Positions 37,726 to 48,900 of a DNA stretch of 64,000 nt are shown here, piece after piece. Source of the stretch: Acidobacteriota bacterium (GTDB taxonomy: Bacteria; Acidobacteriota; Terriglobia; Terriglobales; SCQP01). The translations under genes and the position numbers were made by a program. The stretch lies in assembly GCA_021789895.1 (NCBI GenBank), contig JAJYIU010000006.1, positions 1-64,000 on the forward strand. Direction: 5' to 3'. The notes beneath the pieces are model-generated. The model did no database searches. It was given only the letters and a program-made list of their open reading frames with translations, and had not been told where the DNA came from. Each line of letters starts with the position of its first letter. Position 1 is the first letter of the stretch.

Positions 37726-38262
37726 TCAGCGCGAGCTCAACGCCGCGGCCGCCAGCGCTTTGCGTGGAAGGCGCGGCAGCCAGCGCCAGACCTCGCGCCG
37801 GTATTCCCGATAGGTCTCGCCGAATTTGCTTTCCAGGCGCGGCTCTTCATAAATCACGATGAAAAGATGGAAGCCGAATGCCATCGCGCCGGCATATACG
37901 AGCAAGGCATAAGAATGAAACAGCCAGGCTTCGCCGAGCACGACCAGGAGCGCGCCGATATAAATCGGGTTGCGCACCCAGCGGTAGGGGCCCACGGCGA
38001 CGAAATGCCGCGGCGCATCCCAGGGCCCGGGCGTGCCGCGCCCGACCACGACAAAGGCGCGCAGGCAACAGCCGTACAAGGCGGCCCCGGCCGCCATCAC
38101 GAACACCGCGTACCAGGCCTCCGGGCGGGAGTATTCGCCATCGTGCGTAAGAATCCACCAAGGCGCCCAAACGGCGCCGGCGCCGGGGATCACCAGGGTG
38201 AAGGTCAGGTTGCGCAGAAAGAGGCTGGAGCGAACGCGTGTGCTCAAGAGATGCGCGCCCAT
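37726..38262 (-). CDS. Isoprenylcysteine carboxyl methyltransferase (ICMT)-like membrane protein
   Basis: A 178-residue membrane protein with four to five hydrophobic segments. The C-terminal half has the phospholipid/isoprenylcysteine methyltransferase signature: GPYRWVRNPIYIGALLVVLGEA, then EEPRLESKFGETYREYRREVWRWLP. Members use S-adenosylmethionine; bacterial substrates are mostly unknown and may be lipids, thiols or isoprenoids. It converges on the TPR gene (72-base gap) and diverges from padR across a 430-base structured region. The ATG (38260-38262) is the first in frame; a clear ribosome binding site is not visible. Confidence 0.8.
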   Translation of the reverse strand: MGAHLLSTRVRSSLFLRNLTFTLVIPGAGAVWAPWWILTHDGEYSRPEAWYAVFVMAAGAALYGCCLRAFVVVGRGTPGPWDAPRHFVAVGPYRWVRNPIYIGALLVVLGEAWLFHSYALLVYAGAMAFGFHLFIVIYEEPRLESKFGETYREYRREVWRWLPRLPRKALAAAALSSR

Positions 38263-38336
38263 GGTTCGAGGCTTTCACGAGAATACAAAGAGTTCAAGTG
38301 GAAAAAATACCTAACATCGGCGCGGAGTTTATTAAA

Positions 38337-38470
38337 GCGCTATAGCGCAGAAGGAGGTCAAAAAATTGGTGTCATGGTGTCAGCCGGTATCTAAATTACT
38401 GACTATCAGATATATACGGCTGACGGCAAATTAGAATTTGCCGTCAGCCTGCCGTCAGCTTGCCGTCACC
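38337..38470. repeat. Structured AT-rich island: palindromes and five GTCAGCC-type heptamers
   Basis: GCGCTATAGCGC (38337-38348) is a perfect palindrome. GTCAGCC or close variants occur at 38379-38385, inverted at 38418-38424, then at 38443-38449, 38454-38460 and 38465-38471. They form two mutually exclusive hairpins: TCAGCCG (38380-38386)/CGGCTGA (38417-38423) enclosing TATCT/AGATA, and a perfect 15-bp stem with 2-base loop, 38418-38432 pairing with 38435-38449. The last copies offer further alternative right arms. The stretch is far more AT-rich than its surroundings. Nothing here matches a known riboswitch or element that I recognise. Confidence 0.7.
38366..38434 (+). CDS. Possible 22-residue leader peptide inside the structured island
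   Basis: AAGGAGGT (38351-38358), fully complementary to the 16S rRNA 3' end, is 7 bases before TTG 38366. The frame TTG GTG TCA TGG... runs 22 codons to TAG 38432-38434, which lies at the loop of the 15-bp hairpin. Translation would cover the first hairpin and the left arm of the second. The peptide has no run of one amino acid that would name an attenuation signal. Real coding is uncertain. Confidence 0.25.
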   Translation: MVSWCQPVSKLLTIRYIRLTAN

Positions 38471-38527
38471 CTAGGGCGGAAGGAGCGGCCCCGCCGGCGT
38501 ACGGCGCAGGGGCAAAATGACATCAGC

Positions 38528-38562
38528 AGGACGGAGCCTCCCGGAGCCCGATGGGCCGTCCT
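38528..38562 (+). terminator. Hairpin upstream of padR
   Basis: AGGACGG (38528-38534) pairs with CCGTCCT (38556-38562), and an inner CTCC/GGAG stem lies within the loop. It is followed by the partly T-rich CTATTTATATGG. It may end a transcript coming from the structured island, or be part of a longer padR leader. Confidence 0.35.
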
Positions 38563-38631
38563 CTATTTATATGGAAGATCTGACGGTCCCCTGCACCGCG
38601 GGCGCGCGAGTCCAAGGCAAGCCGACTCACC

Positions 38632-38649
38632 TCTTGTACTTCTACAAGA
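38632..38649. promoter_or_regulatory. Candidate PadR operator upstream of padR
   Basis: TCTTGTA (38632-38638), CTTC, TACAAGA (38643-38649) is a 7-bp inverted repeat centred about 50 bases before the padR ATG. It overlaps TTGTAC, a possible -35, with TGTAGT (38655-38660) downstream. Its position fits autoregulation by the encoded PadR protein, which is common in this family. Confidence 0.45.
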
Positions 38650-38692
38650 AGAGGTGTAGTCTGCCCGTGTAGAAGGTGAAGGGGACGCCGGC

Positions 38693-39031
38693 ATGGCGCA
38701 AACCACGCTCGATCTGCCGCAAGGCACGCTCGATCTTTTGATTCTGAAAACGCTGGCGCTGGCGCCGCAGCATGGTTGGGCCATCTCGGAGAGGATCCAG
38801 CAGATTTCGAGCGAGGTGCTACGAATCAAGCAGGGCTCGCTCTACCCGGCCCTGCAGCGGCTGGAACGGCGCGGCTGGATCCAAGGGAAATGGGGCGCTT
38901 CGGAAAGCAATCGCCGGGCGAAATTTTACGGGTTGACCCGAAGCGGGCGCAAACAGTTGGCGGCGGAAGAATCCGCCTGGCGCCGGCTCACCGCCGCGGT
39001 CGGCCAAGTGCTGGCTGCGGCGAAAGGATGA
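38693..39031 (+). CDS. PadR family transcriptional regulator
   Basis: A 112-residue winged-helix regulator. The N-terminus LDLPQGTLDLLILKTLAL, then HGWAISERIQQISSEVL, GSLYPALQRLERRGWIQGKW and the wing ending FYGLTRSGRKQLAAEE are the PadR core (recognition helix SLYPALQRLE). The short C-terminal helix (EESAWRRLTAAVGQVL) serves dimerisation. It is followed 3 bases later by an ADOP permease, an arrangement very common in Acidobacteriota, and probably represses its own operon from the inverted repeat at 38632-38649. Ligand unknown. Confidence 0.92.
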   Translation: MAQTTLDLPQGTLDLLILKTLALAPQHGWAISERIQQISSEVLRIKQGSLYPALQRLERRGWIQGKWGASESNRRAKFYGLTRSGRKQLAAEESAWRRLTAAVGQVLAAAKG

Positions 39032-39034
39032 GCC

Positions 39035-41701
39035 ATGCTGAGTGAATTCCGCTACCGCCTGCGTGCGATTTTCCGGCGTAAAACCGTTGAAGCAGAGCTG
39101 AACGAAGAACTCGCACAGCATCTGGAGCGCCAAGCCGCCAAGCACATTTCCGCCGGCATGCCGCCCGACGAAGCTCGCCGCCGGGCACGCATCGAATTGG
39201 GCGGCACGGAACAGATTCGGGAAGAATGCCGCGATGGCTGGGGATCACGAGCCTGGGAGCGGGTAATTGGAGATTTGGGCTATAGCCTGCGGCAGTTGCG
39301 GCGCAACCCGGGCTTTACCGTGCTGGCGATCGTCACGCTATCGCTTGGCATCGGCGCCAATACCGCCATCTTCAGCCTGGTCAATGGCGTACTTTTGCAG
39401 CCGTTAAACTATCGGAATCCCAAACAGCTTTTCCTGATCCAGGAAATAGTTCCTCGCTGGCATGGTGCATTGGAGGCCAATCTGCCCGATTTTCAAATCT
39501 GGCAGCGCCGGGCGAAATCTTTTCAAGGCATCGCGATTGCGGAACAAAGCGATGCCATTCTGACCGGAATGGGCGAGCCGGTCGAGATCCACGGCGTGCG
39601 CTGCTCGGCGAGCTTCTTCGACGTGCTGGGCGTGCGCCCGGCATTGGGGCGCGGCTTTTTGCCGAATGAAGATGCAAGCGGACATGGACAGTTCGTGATG
39701 CTTGCCAACGGGTTCTGGCGCAGCCGTTTTGGTGGCGATCCGGCCATCGTCGGGAAAACAATCACCCTCGACGGTAAGCCTTACGAGATTGCAGGCGTTT
39801 TGCCGCCTGGTTTTCGCTACCTGGGGGCCGGCCATCCGGCGTATTTTGAACCGCTCAATGGGCCCCGCTCGTACGAACGCGGCCTCATCGGCGAATTCGA
39901 TTTTGACGCCATCGGACGCCTGGCGCCGGGCGCAACCCCGCGTCGAGCCCTGGCCGAATTGAACCTGATCCAGGCGCAGATTGCGCGGGAAGCAAAAGCC
40001 GGGGTTAGGCTAGAAGCTAAAATTACGCCCCTGAAAGACGTGATTGTCGGGCCGGCGCGGCACGGGCTGATTTTTCTGCTGCTGGCGGTCGGCGCAGTGC
40101 TGCTGATCGTTTGTATCAATCTGGCGAACCTGCTGCTGGCGCGCGCGCCCGGTCGGATGCGCGAGGCGGCGATCCGGGAGGCGTTGGGGGCGTCGCGTGC
40201 AAGGATCGCAGGTCAACTGCTGGCTGAAAGCCTGCTGCTGGCGCTGGCGGGTGGAGTGCTTGGAGTCGGGCTTGCGGCGACCGCCTTGCACGCGCTACCA
40301 CATGCGGCAGCGGCCGGAATACCGCGCCTGAACGAAGTCGCCATGGATGGGCGAGTGCTGATTTTCACCCTGGGCGCGGTCCTGGCGGTGGCGGCGCTGT
40401 TTGGCGCGCTGCCGGCATGGAAAATCAGCCGTTACCATACCCGGCAAGCGTTACAAAGCGGTTCCTTGACGGTGAGCGAATCGCGGCGCACGCGCCGGAT
40501 GCGGCAGGGGCTGGTTGGAGGCGAAGTGGGCTTGAGCACGGCGCTGCTGATTGTCGCCGCCTTGCTGGCTATGAGCCTCGTCAACCTGCTGCGAATCAAC
40601 CCCGGCTTCGTGCCCCGGCATGCACTGGCGGCCGAGGTAGATTTGCCGCCGCAAAGCTATCGGCAACTCTCGGCCCGGCTGCTTTTCTACCACGACGTGC
40701 TGCACCGGCTGCGGGCGTTGCCCGGAGTAAAGCATGCAGGCTTCATTCACATTCTTCCTCTCACCGGTTCCGGCAGCGTCTCGCAGGTGACGGCGCCGGG
40801 CCAGCCACAGAGTCTGGCCAGGATGCCGATGGCGAACTACCGGGCGGTGAGCCGGGATTATTTTGCGGCGATGGGCATACCGGTATTGCGCGGCCGAAGC
40901 TTTGCCGCAACCGATCGCGGGCGCAGTGTGGTGCTGGTTTCGCAAAATCTGGCGCGGCGCTTCTGGCCGGGCGAGAATCCGATCGGAAAGATTTGCATTA
41001 ACGAATGGGGCCCGGCGCAGCGCGAGGAAGTCGTCGGCGTGGTCGGCGATGTGCGCAACCAACTCAACCGGAAGCCCCCGATGATGGTTTACGTGCCGGA
41101 CTGGGGGTTCGATGCGATCTCCCCGGCGCCGGCCAGAAAAATAATGCAGAATTTCGCGCTGCTGCAGGCGGCGATTGTCGTACGCACGTCGGCAGGCGTG
41201 GCGGGGACGATGAGCGCGATGCGGCAGGCGATTCACCGGGCGGGCCCGGACGTGCCCATCGTCAGCCTGCGTCCGATGACCACCTACATCGGGAAGGCGG
41301 TCAGGACACGACGCTTCGGGCTATGGATCGTATTTTGTTTTGGCGGGTTTGGCGTGTTTTTAACGGCGCTGGGTATTGCCGGGGTGGTGGCCAACGCCGT
41401 GGCGCAACGTCGGCACGAACTGGGCATCCGCATGGCGTTGGGCGCGCAGGCGGTCCAACTCCGGCGGCTGGTGGTGCGGCAGGGGATGATACCGGTGCTG
41501 GCCGGGCTGGCCGCCGGCATGGGCCTGGCCGGTCTGGCCGGCCGGCTGATTCAGGGAGTATTTTTCGGCGTCGGCGCGGACGAACCGGTCGCGTTGCTGG
41601 CGGTGGCCGGAATAATGTTGGTCGTCGCCTATGGCGCCTGCGTGCTGCCCGCCCGCCGCGGCCTGGAAATCAACCCGGCGGCGATTTTGCGCCGGGAATG
41701 A
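39035..41701 (+). CDS. ADOP-type ABC transporter permease (MacB/FtsX domains, duplicated)
   Basis: An 888-residue permease. An N-terminal cytosolic helical domain (about 1-80: FRYRLRAIFRRKTVEAELNEEL, then HLERQAAKHISAGMPPDEARRRA) is typical of acidobacterial duplicated orphan permeases. Then a first MacB-PCD periplasmic domain follows the membrane helix near 90-110 (NPGFTVLAIVTLSLGIGANTAIFSLV), an FtsX domain with three helices (about 340-460), a second periplasmic domain (about 500-740), and a second FtsX domain (about 760-880, with ALGIAGVVANAVAQRRHELGIRMALGA). No ATPase is encoded next to it, as usual for ADOPs. Its ribosome binding site AAAGGA overlaps the padR stop. Likely a MacB-like mechanotransmission or efflux component; substrate unknown. 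Confidence 0.88.
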   Translation: MLSEFRYRLRAIFRRKTVEAELNEELAQHLERQAAKHISAGMPPDEARRRARIELGGTEQIREECRDGWGSRAWERVIGDLGYSLRQLRRNPGFTVLAIVTLSLGIGANTAIFSLVNGVLLQPLNYRNPKQLFLIQEIVPRWHGALEANLPDFQIWQRRAKSFQGIAIAEQSDAILTGMGEPVEIHGVRCSASFFDVLGVRPALGRGFLPNEDASGHGQFVMLANGFWRSRFGGDPAIVGKTITLDGKPYEIAGVLPPGFRYLGAGHPAYFEPLNGPRSYERGLIGEFDFDAIGRLAPGATPRRALAELNLIQAQIAREAKAGVRLEAKITPLKDVIVGPARHGLIFLLLAVGAVLLIVCINLANLLLARAPGRMREAAIREALGASRARIAGQLLAESLLLALAGGVLGVGLAATALHALPHAAAAGIPRLNEVAMDGRVLIFTLGAVLAVAALFGALPAWKISRYHTRQALQSGSLTVSESRRTRRMRQGLVGGEVGLSTALLIVAALLAMSLVNLLRINPGFVPRHALAAEVDLPPQSYRQLSARLLFYHDVLHRLRALPGVKHAGFIHILPLTGSGSVSQVTAPGQPQSLARMPMANYRAVSRDYFAAMGIPVLRGRSFAATDRGRSVVLVSQNLARRFWPGENPIGKICINEWGPAQREEVVGVVGDVRNQLNRKPPMMVYVPDWGFDAISPAPARKIMQNFALLQAAIVVRTSAGVAGTMSAMRQAIHRAGPDVPIVSLRPMTTYIGKAVRTRRFGLWIVFCFGGFGVFLTALGIAGVVANAVAQRRHELGIRMALGAQAVQLRRLVVRQGMIPVLAGLAAGMGLAGLAGRLIQGVFFGVGADEPVALLAVAGIMLVVAYGACVLPARRGLEINPAAILRRE

Positions 41702-41742
41702 TCCTGCCAGAGTCCGGGACGCGATGGCCGTGGTTCTAACTG

Positions 41743-41781
41743 TGCAACTAAAAAACACATATGGTGCTAATGCAACTAAAA
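41743..41781. repeat. Short direct repeat in the ADOP-nuoN convergent gap
   Basis: TGCAACTAAAA occurs at 41743-41753 and 41771-41781, 28 bases apart, in an AT-rich 127-base gap between two converging genes. No hairpin terminator is evident here. Significance unknown. Confidence 0.4.
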
Positions 41782-41828
41782 TTTCACTGCCGGCATAGCG
41801 GAGGTAAAAGTTATCAAGCCTGCAAAAT

Positions 41829-43345
41829 TTACCGCAGGTGGTAGGCGGCGGTGCGGGCGAAGTTGAGCACGGCTTCGGGGAAGATGCCCAGCCAGAGTAC
41901 GGCCAAGACGCAAGCCGCCATGACCAAGCCAAAGGCGCCGGAAGCGGCTGGGGCGGGCACTTCCTGCTCGGCGGGGCGCATGTACAAATAAACGACGACG
42001 CGCAGGTAATAGAACGCCGCCACGGCGCTGTTGAGCACGGCGACGATGACCAGGCCGACCAGATGCGCCTGGAGGGCAGCGCGGAAGACGTAGAGCTTAC
42101 CGAAAAAACCGGCAGTGAGCGGCACGCCGATGAGCGAGAGCAGGAAAACGGTGAGCGCGGCGGCGGCGAGCGGGAAGCGGAAGCCCAGGCCGGCGTAGTC
42201 GCCCAATTCGACATAGCGTTCGTCGCGATGGGCGAAATGGGCCAGCACGCCAAAGGCGCCGAGATTCATGGCCACATACGCGGCCAGGTAGAAGAGGATG
42301 GACGCGATGCCGTTGCCGGGGACGAGGGGGGCGGAGGGGCCGGCTTGGGCGGCGAGGATGGCGGGATTGACGGCGAGGGCAGCGAAAGCGACCAGGATAT
42401 AGCCGGCATGCGCGATGGAGGAGTAGGCCAGCATGCGCTTGAGATTGGTTTGCAGCAGGGCGGCGACATTGCCGACGGTCATGGACAGCAGGGCGGCGGT
42501 CCAGACCAGCCAGAACCAGGCGTGCGCGTAGCCGTGCAGCGCGACGTAGAAGATGCGCAAAAAGACGACGAAGGCGGCGGCCTTGGGCGCGGTGGCGAGC
42601 ATACCGGTGACCAGCGCGGGAGCGCCTTCATAAACATCCGGGGTCCAGACCTGGAAAGGGACGGCGGAAACCTTGAAGGCGACGCCGACGAACATCAGGC
42701 CGGCGGCGGCGGGAATGAGGCTGGCGGTGGTCAGACCGCCGAGCGAGATCTTGCCGGCGACGCCGCGCGCGATGGCGTCAATCATGGTCGAGCCGGTGCC
42801 GCCGTAAATCAGCGCGATGCCGTAGAGGAAAAACGCGGTGGCGAAGGAGCCGAGCAGCAGGTACTTCAAGGCGGCTTCGGTCGAGCGCGGGGCATGGCGG
42901 CGGTAGCCGCAAAGCACGTAGCTGGCGATCGAGGAAATTTCCAGCCCGATGAAGATCATCACCAGCTCGACCGAGCCGACCATGAAATCCATGCCGACGG
43001 CGGCGAAGAGCAGCAGGGCGTAGAATTCGCCGCGTTCGAGCTGCTGGGCGCGGAGATAATCCATGCCCAGCAGAACCAGGACGATGGTGGCCAGGGCAAT
43101 CAGGAAATGGAAAAAGACGGCGAGCGGGTCCACGCGGAACAGGCCGGAGAAGGCGTCGCCGGGGAAGCGCGCCTGCACGAAGCAGGCGGCGAAGGCGGCA
43201 AGCGAGCCGATCAACGCAATCCAGCCGCCGGCGCGGCCGCGGCTGCCGGCGCGCGCGGGGCCTTCCACCAGCAGAATCAGCGCTCCGAACGCCGTCAGCA
43301 CGATTTCCGGCAGGATGCGGGCATACCAGACGGCGGGCACGAAGC

Positions 43346-43349
<4 letters not shown>
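41829..43349 (-). CDS. nuoN: NADH-quinone oxidoreductase subunit N
   Basis: A 506-residue antiporter-like, proton-pumping membrane subunit of complex I, last gene of the operon. About 14 hydrophobic segments; the conserved region LERGEFYALLLFAAVGMDFM, GLEISSIASYVLCGY, STEAALKYLLLGSFATAFFLYG carries the key Glu in the fifth helix and the Lys in EAALKY. LQTNLKRMLAYSSIAHAGYI holds the discontinuous-helix Lys. Start overlaps the nuoM stop by 4 bases (ATGA). Inner membrane. Confidence 0.95.
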
Positions 43350-44947
<1,598 letters not shown>

Positions 44948-44964
44948 CGGCAAATCCTGTCCGG

Positions 44965-46971
<2,007 letters not shown>

Positions 46972-47001
46972 CGGGAAAACCGGGGCGCGCCGGCCGGGCG
47001 C

Positions 47002-47313
47002 CTAATTTTTCATCAGGTCCATCTTGTCAATGTTGAGCGTGTTGCGATTGCGCACCACGGCAATGATGATCGCCAGCCCGACCGCGGCCTCGGCCGCGGC
47101 CACCACCATCACGAAAAAGACGAACAGGTTGCCGTCAATCGCGTTCTGGCGCAGGTAATGACTGAAGGCGACGAAGGTCAAGTTGACGCCGTTGAGCATC
47201 AGCTCGATCGAGATGAAGACCGTGATCAGGTCTTTTTTGAACAGGAACCCGGCCACGCCCAGCGCGAACAGCAGGGCGCTCAAGACCAGGTAATCCGCCA
47301 GGGATACCACCAT
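47002..47313 (-). CDS. nuoK: NADH-quinone oxidoreductase subunit K
   Basis: A 103-residue, three-helix membrane subunit. ATG 47313 was chosen because it overlaps the nuoJ TGA (TGATG) and gives the family length; an in-frame upstream extension lies inside nuoJ. Seen: [38 protein letters not shown] with the conserved helix-2 Glu, and [21 protein letters not shown] with the helix-3 Glu, both part of the proton path. Ends IDKMDLMKN. Inner membrane. Confidence 0.95.
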   Translation of the reverse strand: MVVSLADYLVLSALLFALGVAGFLFKKDLITVFISIELMLNGVNLTFVAFSHYLRQNAIDGNLFVFFVMVVAAAEAAVGLAIIIAVVRNRNTLNIDKMDLMKN

Positions 47314-47879
47314 CAGGCTCCGGCTCCTTTTTCCCGGGTCATGGAATCCGCCGGCTCGGGGCATTCCTGCCTTGCCGGCTGCGGAGCCTCTTCCGGGCGC
47401 GCCGCCAGCATCACCGCGCCGGCCACGCCCACCAGGAAGAGCACCGAGGTGACTTCGAAGGGAAGCAGGTACTGATGAAACAAGGCCTGGCCGATATCGC
47501 CGATCTGGAACATCGGCTGTCCCAGGTTGGCGGGCACGCGGTGGTAGCGGCCGGCCACCCGCACCGCCAGCAGGATGGCCAGCAGGCCCGCCACCGGCGG
47601 TCCCAGCCAGCGCGCGGCGCGGCTGGCGCGCGAAGGCTCGCTGGGCTGGGCATTGAGCAGCATGATCACGAACACGAACAGCACCATGATGGCGCCGGCA
47701 TAGACCAGAATCTGTATGAAGGCGATGAATTCGGCGCCGAGCAGCAGGAACAGCACCGCCAGCGAGCCCATCACCAGCACCAGCGAAAGGGCGCTATGGA
47801 TGGGGGCCTTCTGCACCAGCAGGTTGATCGCGCCCGCCAGGGCGAGGCCGCCGAAGAGGATAAACAGCGCCAGTTGCAT
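47313..47879 (-). CDS. nuoJ: NADH-quinone oxidoreductase subunit J
   Basis: A 188-residue membrane subunit with about five hydrophobic segments. [47 protein letters not shown] contains the conserved helix-3 region with the pi-bulge Tyr. The C-terminal 25 residues after [10 protein letters not shown] are polar. It starts only 4 bases after the nuoH stop: nuoI, which normally lies between nuoH and nuoJ, is absent. Overlaps nuoK by 1 base. Inner membrane. Confidence 0.94.
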   Translation of the reverse strand: MQLALFILFGGLALAGAINLLVQKAPIHSALSLVLVMGSLAVLFLLLGAEFIAFIQILVYAGAIMVLFVFVIMLLNAQPSEPSRASRAARWLGPPVAGLLAILLAVRVAGRYHRVPANLGQPMFQIGDIGQALFHQYLLPFEVTSVLFLVGVAGAVMLAARPEEAPQPARQECPEPADSMTREKGAGA

Positions 47880-47883
47880 AGGC

Positions 47884-48900
47884 TTAGTGCAGCACCGCCA
47901 CCGCGAAGCTGGTGACCAGCACGTTGGCCAGCGCCAGTGGTACCAGCACTTTCCAGCCGAAGGCCATGAGCTGATCGTAGCGGAAACGCGGCAAGGTGCC
48001 GCGCACCCAGATGAAGAGGAAGAGGAAGGCCGCCACCTTCAGGGCGAACCAGAAGATGGGCAGCAGGATGCGCAGCGGCGCGGGGCCGAAGACCGGGCCC
48101 GACCAACCGCCGAGAAACACGATCGTGGCAACCGCGCTCACGGTGATCATGTTGGCGTACTCGGCGAGGAAGAACATGGCGAACTTCATCGCGCTGTACT
48201 CGGTATGGTAGCCCGCTCCCAGCTCGCCCTCGGCCTCGGGCAAATCGAAGGGGATGCGGTTGGTTTCGGCGAACCCGGCGGTGAGATAGATAAAAAAGGC
48301 CAGCCACTGCGTCCAGAGAAACCAGTGGCCGCCGGCCTGCGCCTCGACGATGCCGTGCAGGCTCAAGGTGCCGGCCAGCAGGATGGGGCCGATCAGCGCC
48401 AAGCCCAGCGACAGCTCGTAGCTGACCATCTGCGAGCCGGCGCGCAGCGAGCCCAGCAGCGAATACTTGCTGTTGGACGACCAGCCGGCCAGCACGATGC
48501 CGTACACCCCCAGCGAGGTCACGCCCAGCACGTAGAGCAGGCCGATATTCAGGTCGGTCAACTGCAGCGGAATGGTCCAGCCGTGGATCTGCAGCGGCGG
48601 GCCGACCGGAATCACCGCAATAGCCAGCAACGCCAGCGTGACCGACAGAATCGGGGCCAGGAGGTACAGCCCTTTTTCCGAAGCCGTCGGGGTAATGTCT
48701 TCCTTGAGGATGAACTTGACCGCATCGGCGAGCGGCTGCAGCAAGCCAAACGGGCCGACGCGCGTGGGGCCGACCCGCGATTGCATGCGGGCGACGATTT
48801 TGCGCTCGGCCAACTGGATATAGGCGATCAGGGTGGTGAGAATGAAGAGCGCAATCAGCGCTTTCACGATCGCGACCACCACGAACGTGCCGATCGTCAT
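47884..48900 (-). CDS. nuoH: NADH-quinone oxidoreductase subunit H
   Basis: A 338-residue membrane subunit forming the quinone chamber with NuoB and NuoD. Seen: QLAERKIVARMQSRVGPTRVGPFGLLQPLADAVKFILKED (family signature), GVYGIVLAGWSSNSKYSLLGSLRAGSQMVSYE, and AETNRIPFDLPEAEGELGAGYHTEYSAMKF with the conserved acidic loop. About eight membrane helices. Its ATG overlaps the nuoG stop by 4 bases. Inner membrane. Its NuoB partner is not encoded in this operon. Confidence 0.96.
   Translation of the reverse strand: MTIGTFVVVAIVKALIALFILTTLIAYIQLAERKIVARMQSRVGPTRVGPFGLLQPLADAVKFILKEDITPTASEKGLYLLAPILSVTLALLAIAVIPVGPPLQIHGWTIPLQLTDLNIGLLYVLGVTSLGVYGIVLAGWSSNSKYSLLGSLRAGSQMVSYELSLGLALIGPILLAGTLSLHGIVEAQAGGHWFLWTQWLAFFIYLTAGFAETNRIPFDLPEAEGELGAGYHTEYSAMKFAMFFLAEYANMITVSAVATIVFLGGWSGPVFGPAPLRILLPIFWFALKVAAFLFLFIWVRGTLPRFRYDQLMAFGWKVLVPLALANVLVTSFAVAVLH

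Noticed and set aside
38438-38659. A 73-codon open frame between the structured island and padR
   Set aside because: It starts inside the repeat copies, has no ribosome binding site, and overlaps the hairpin and operator region; composition is random.
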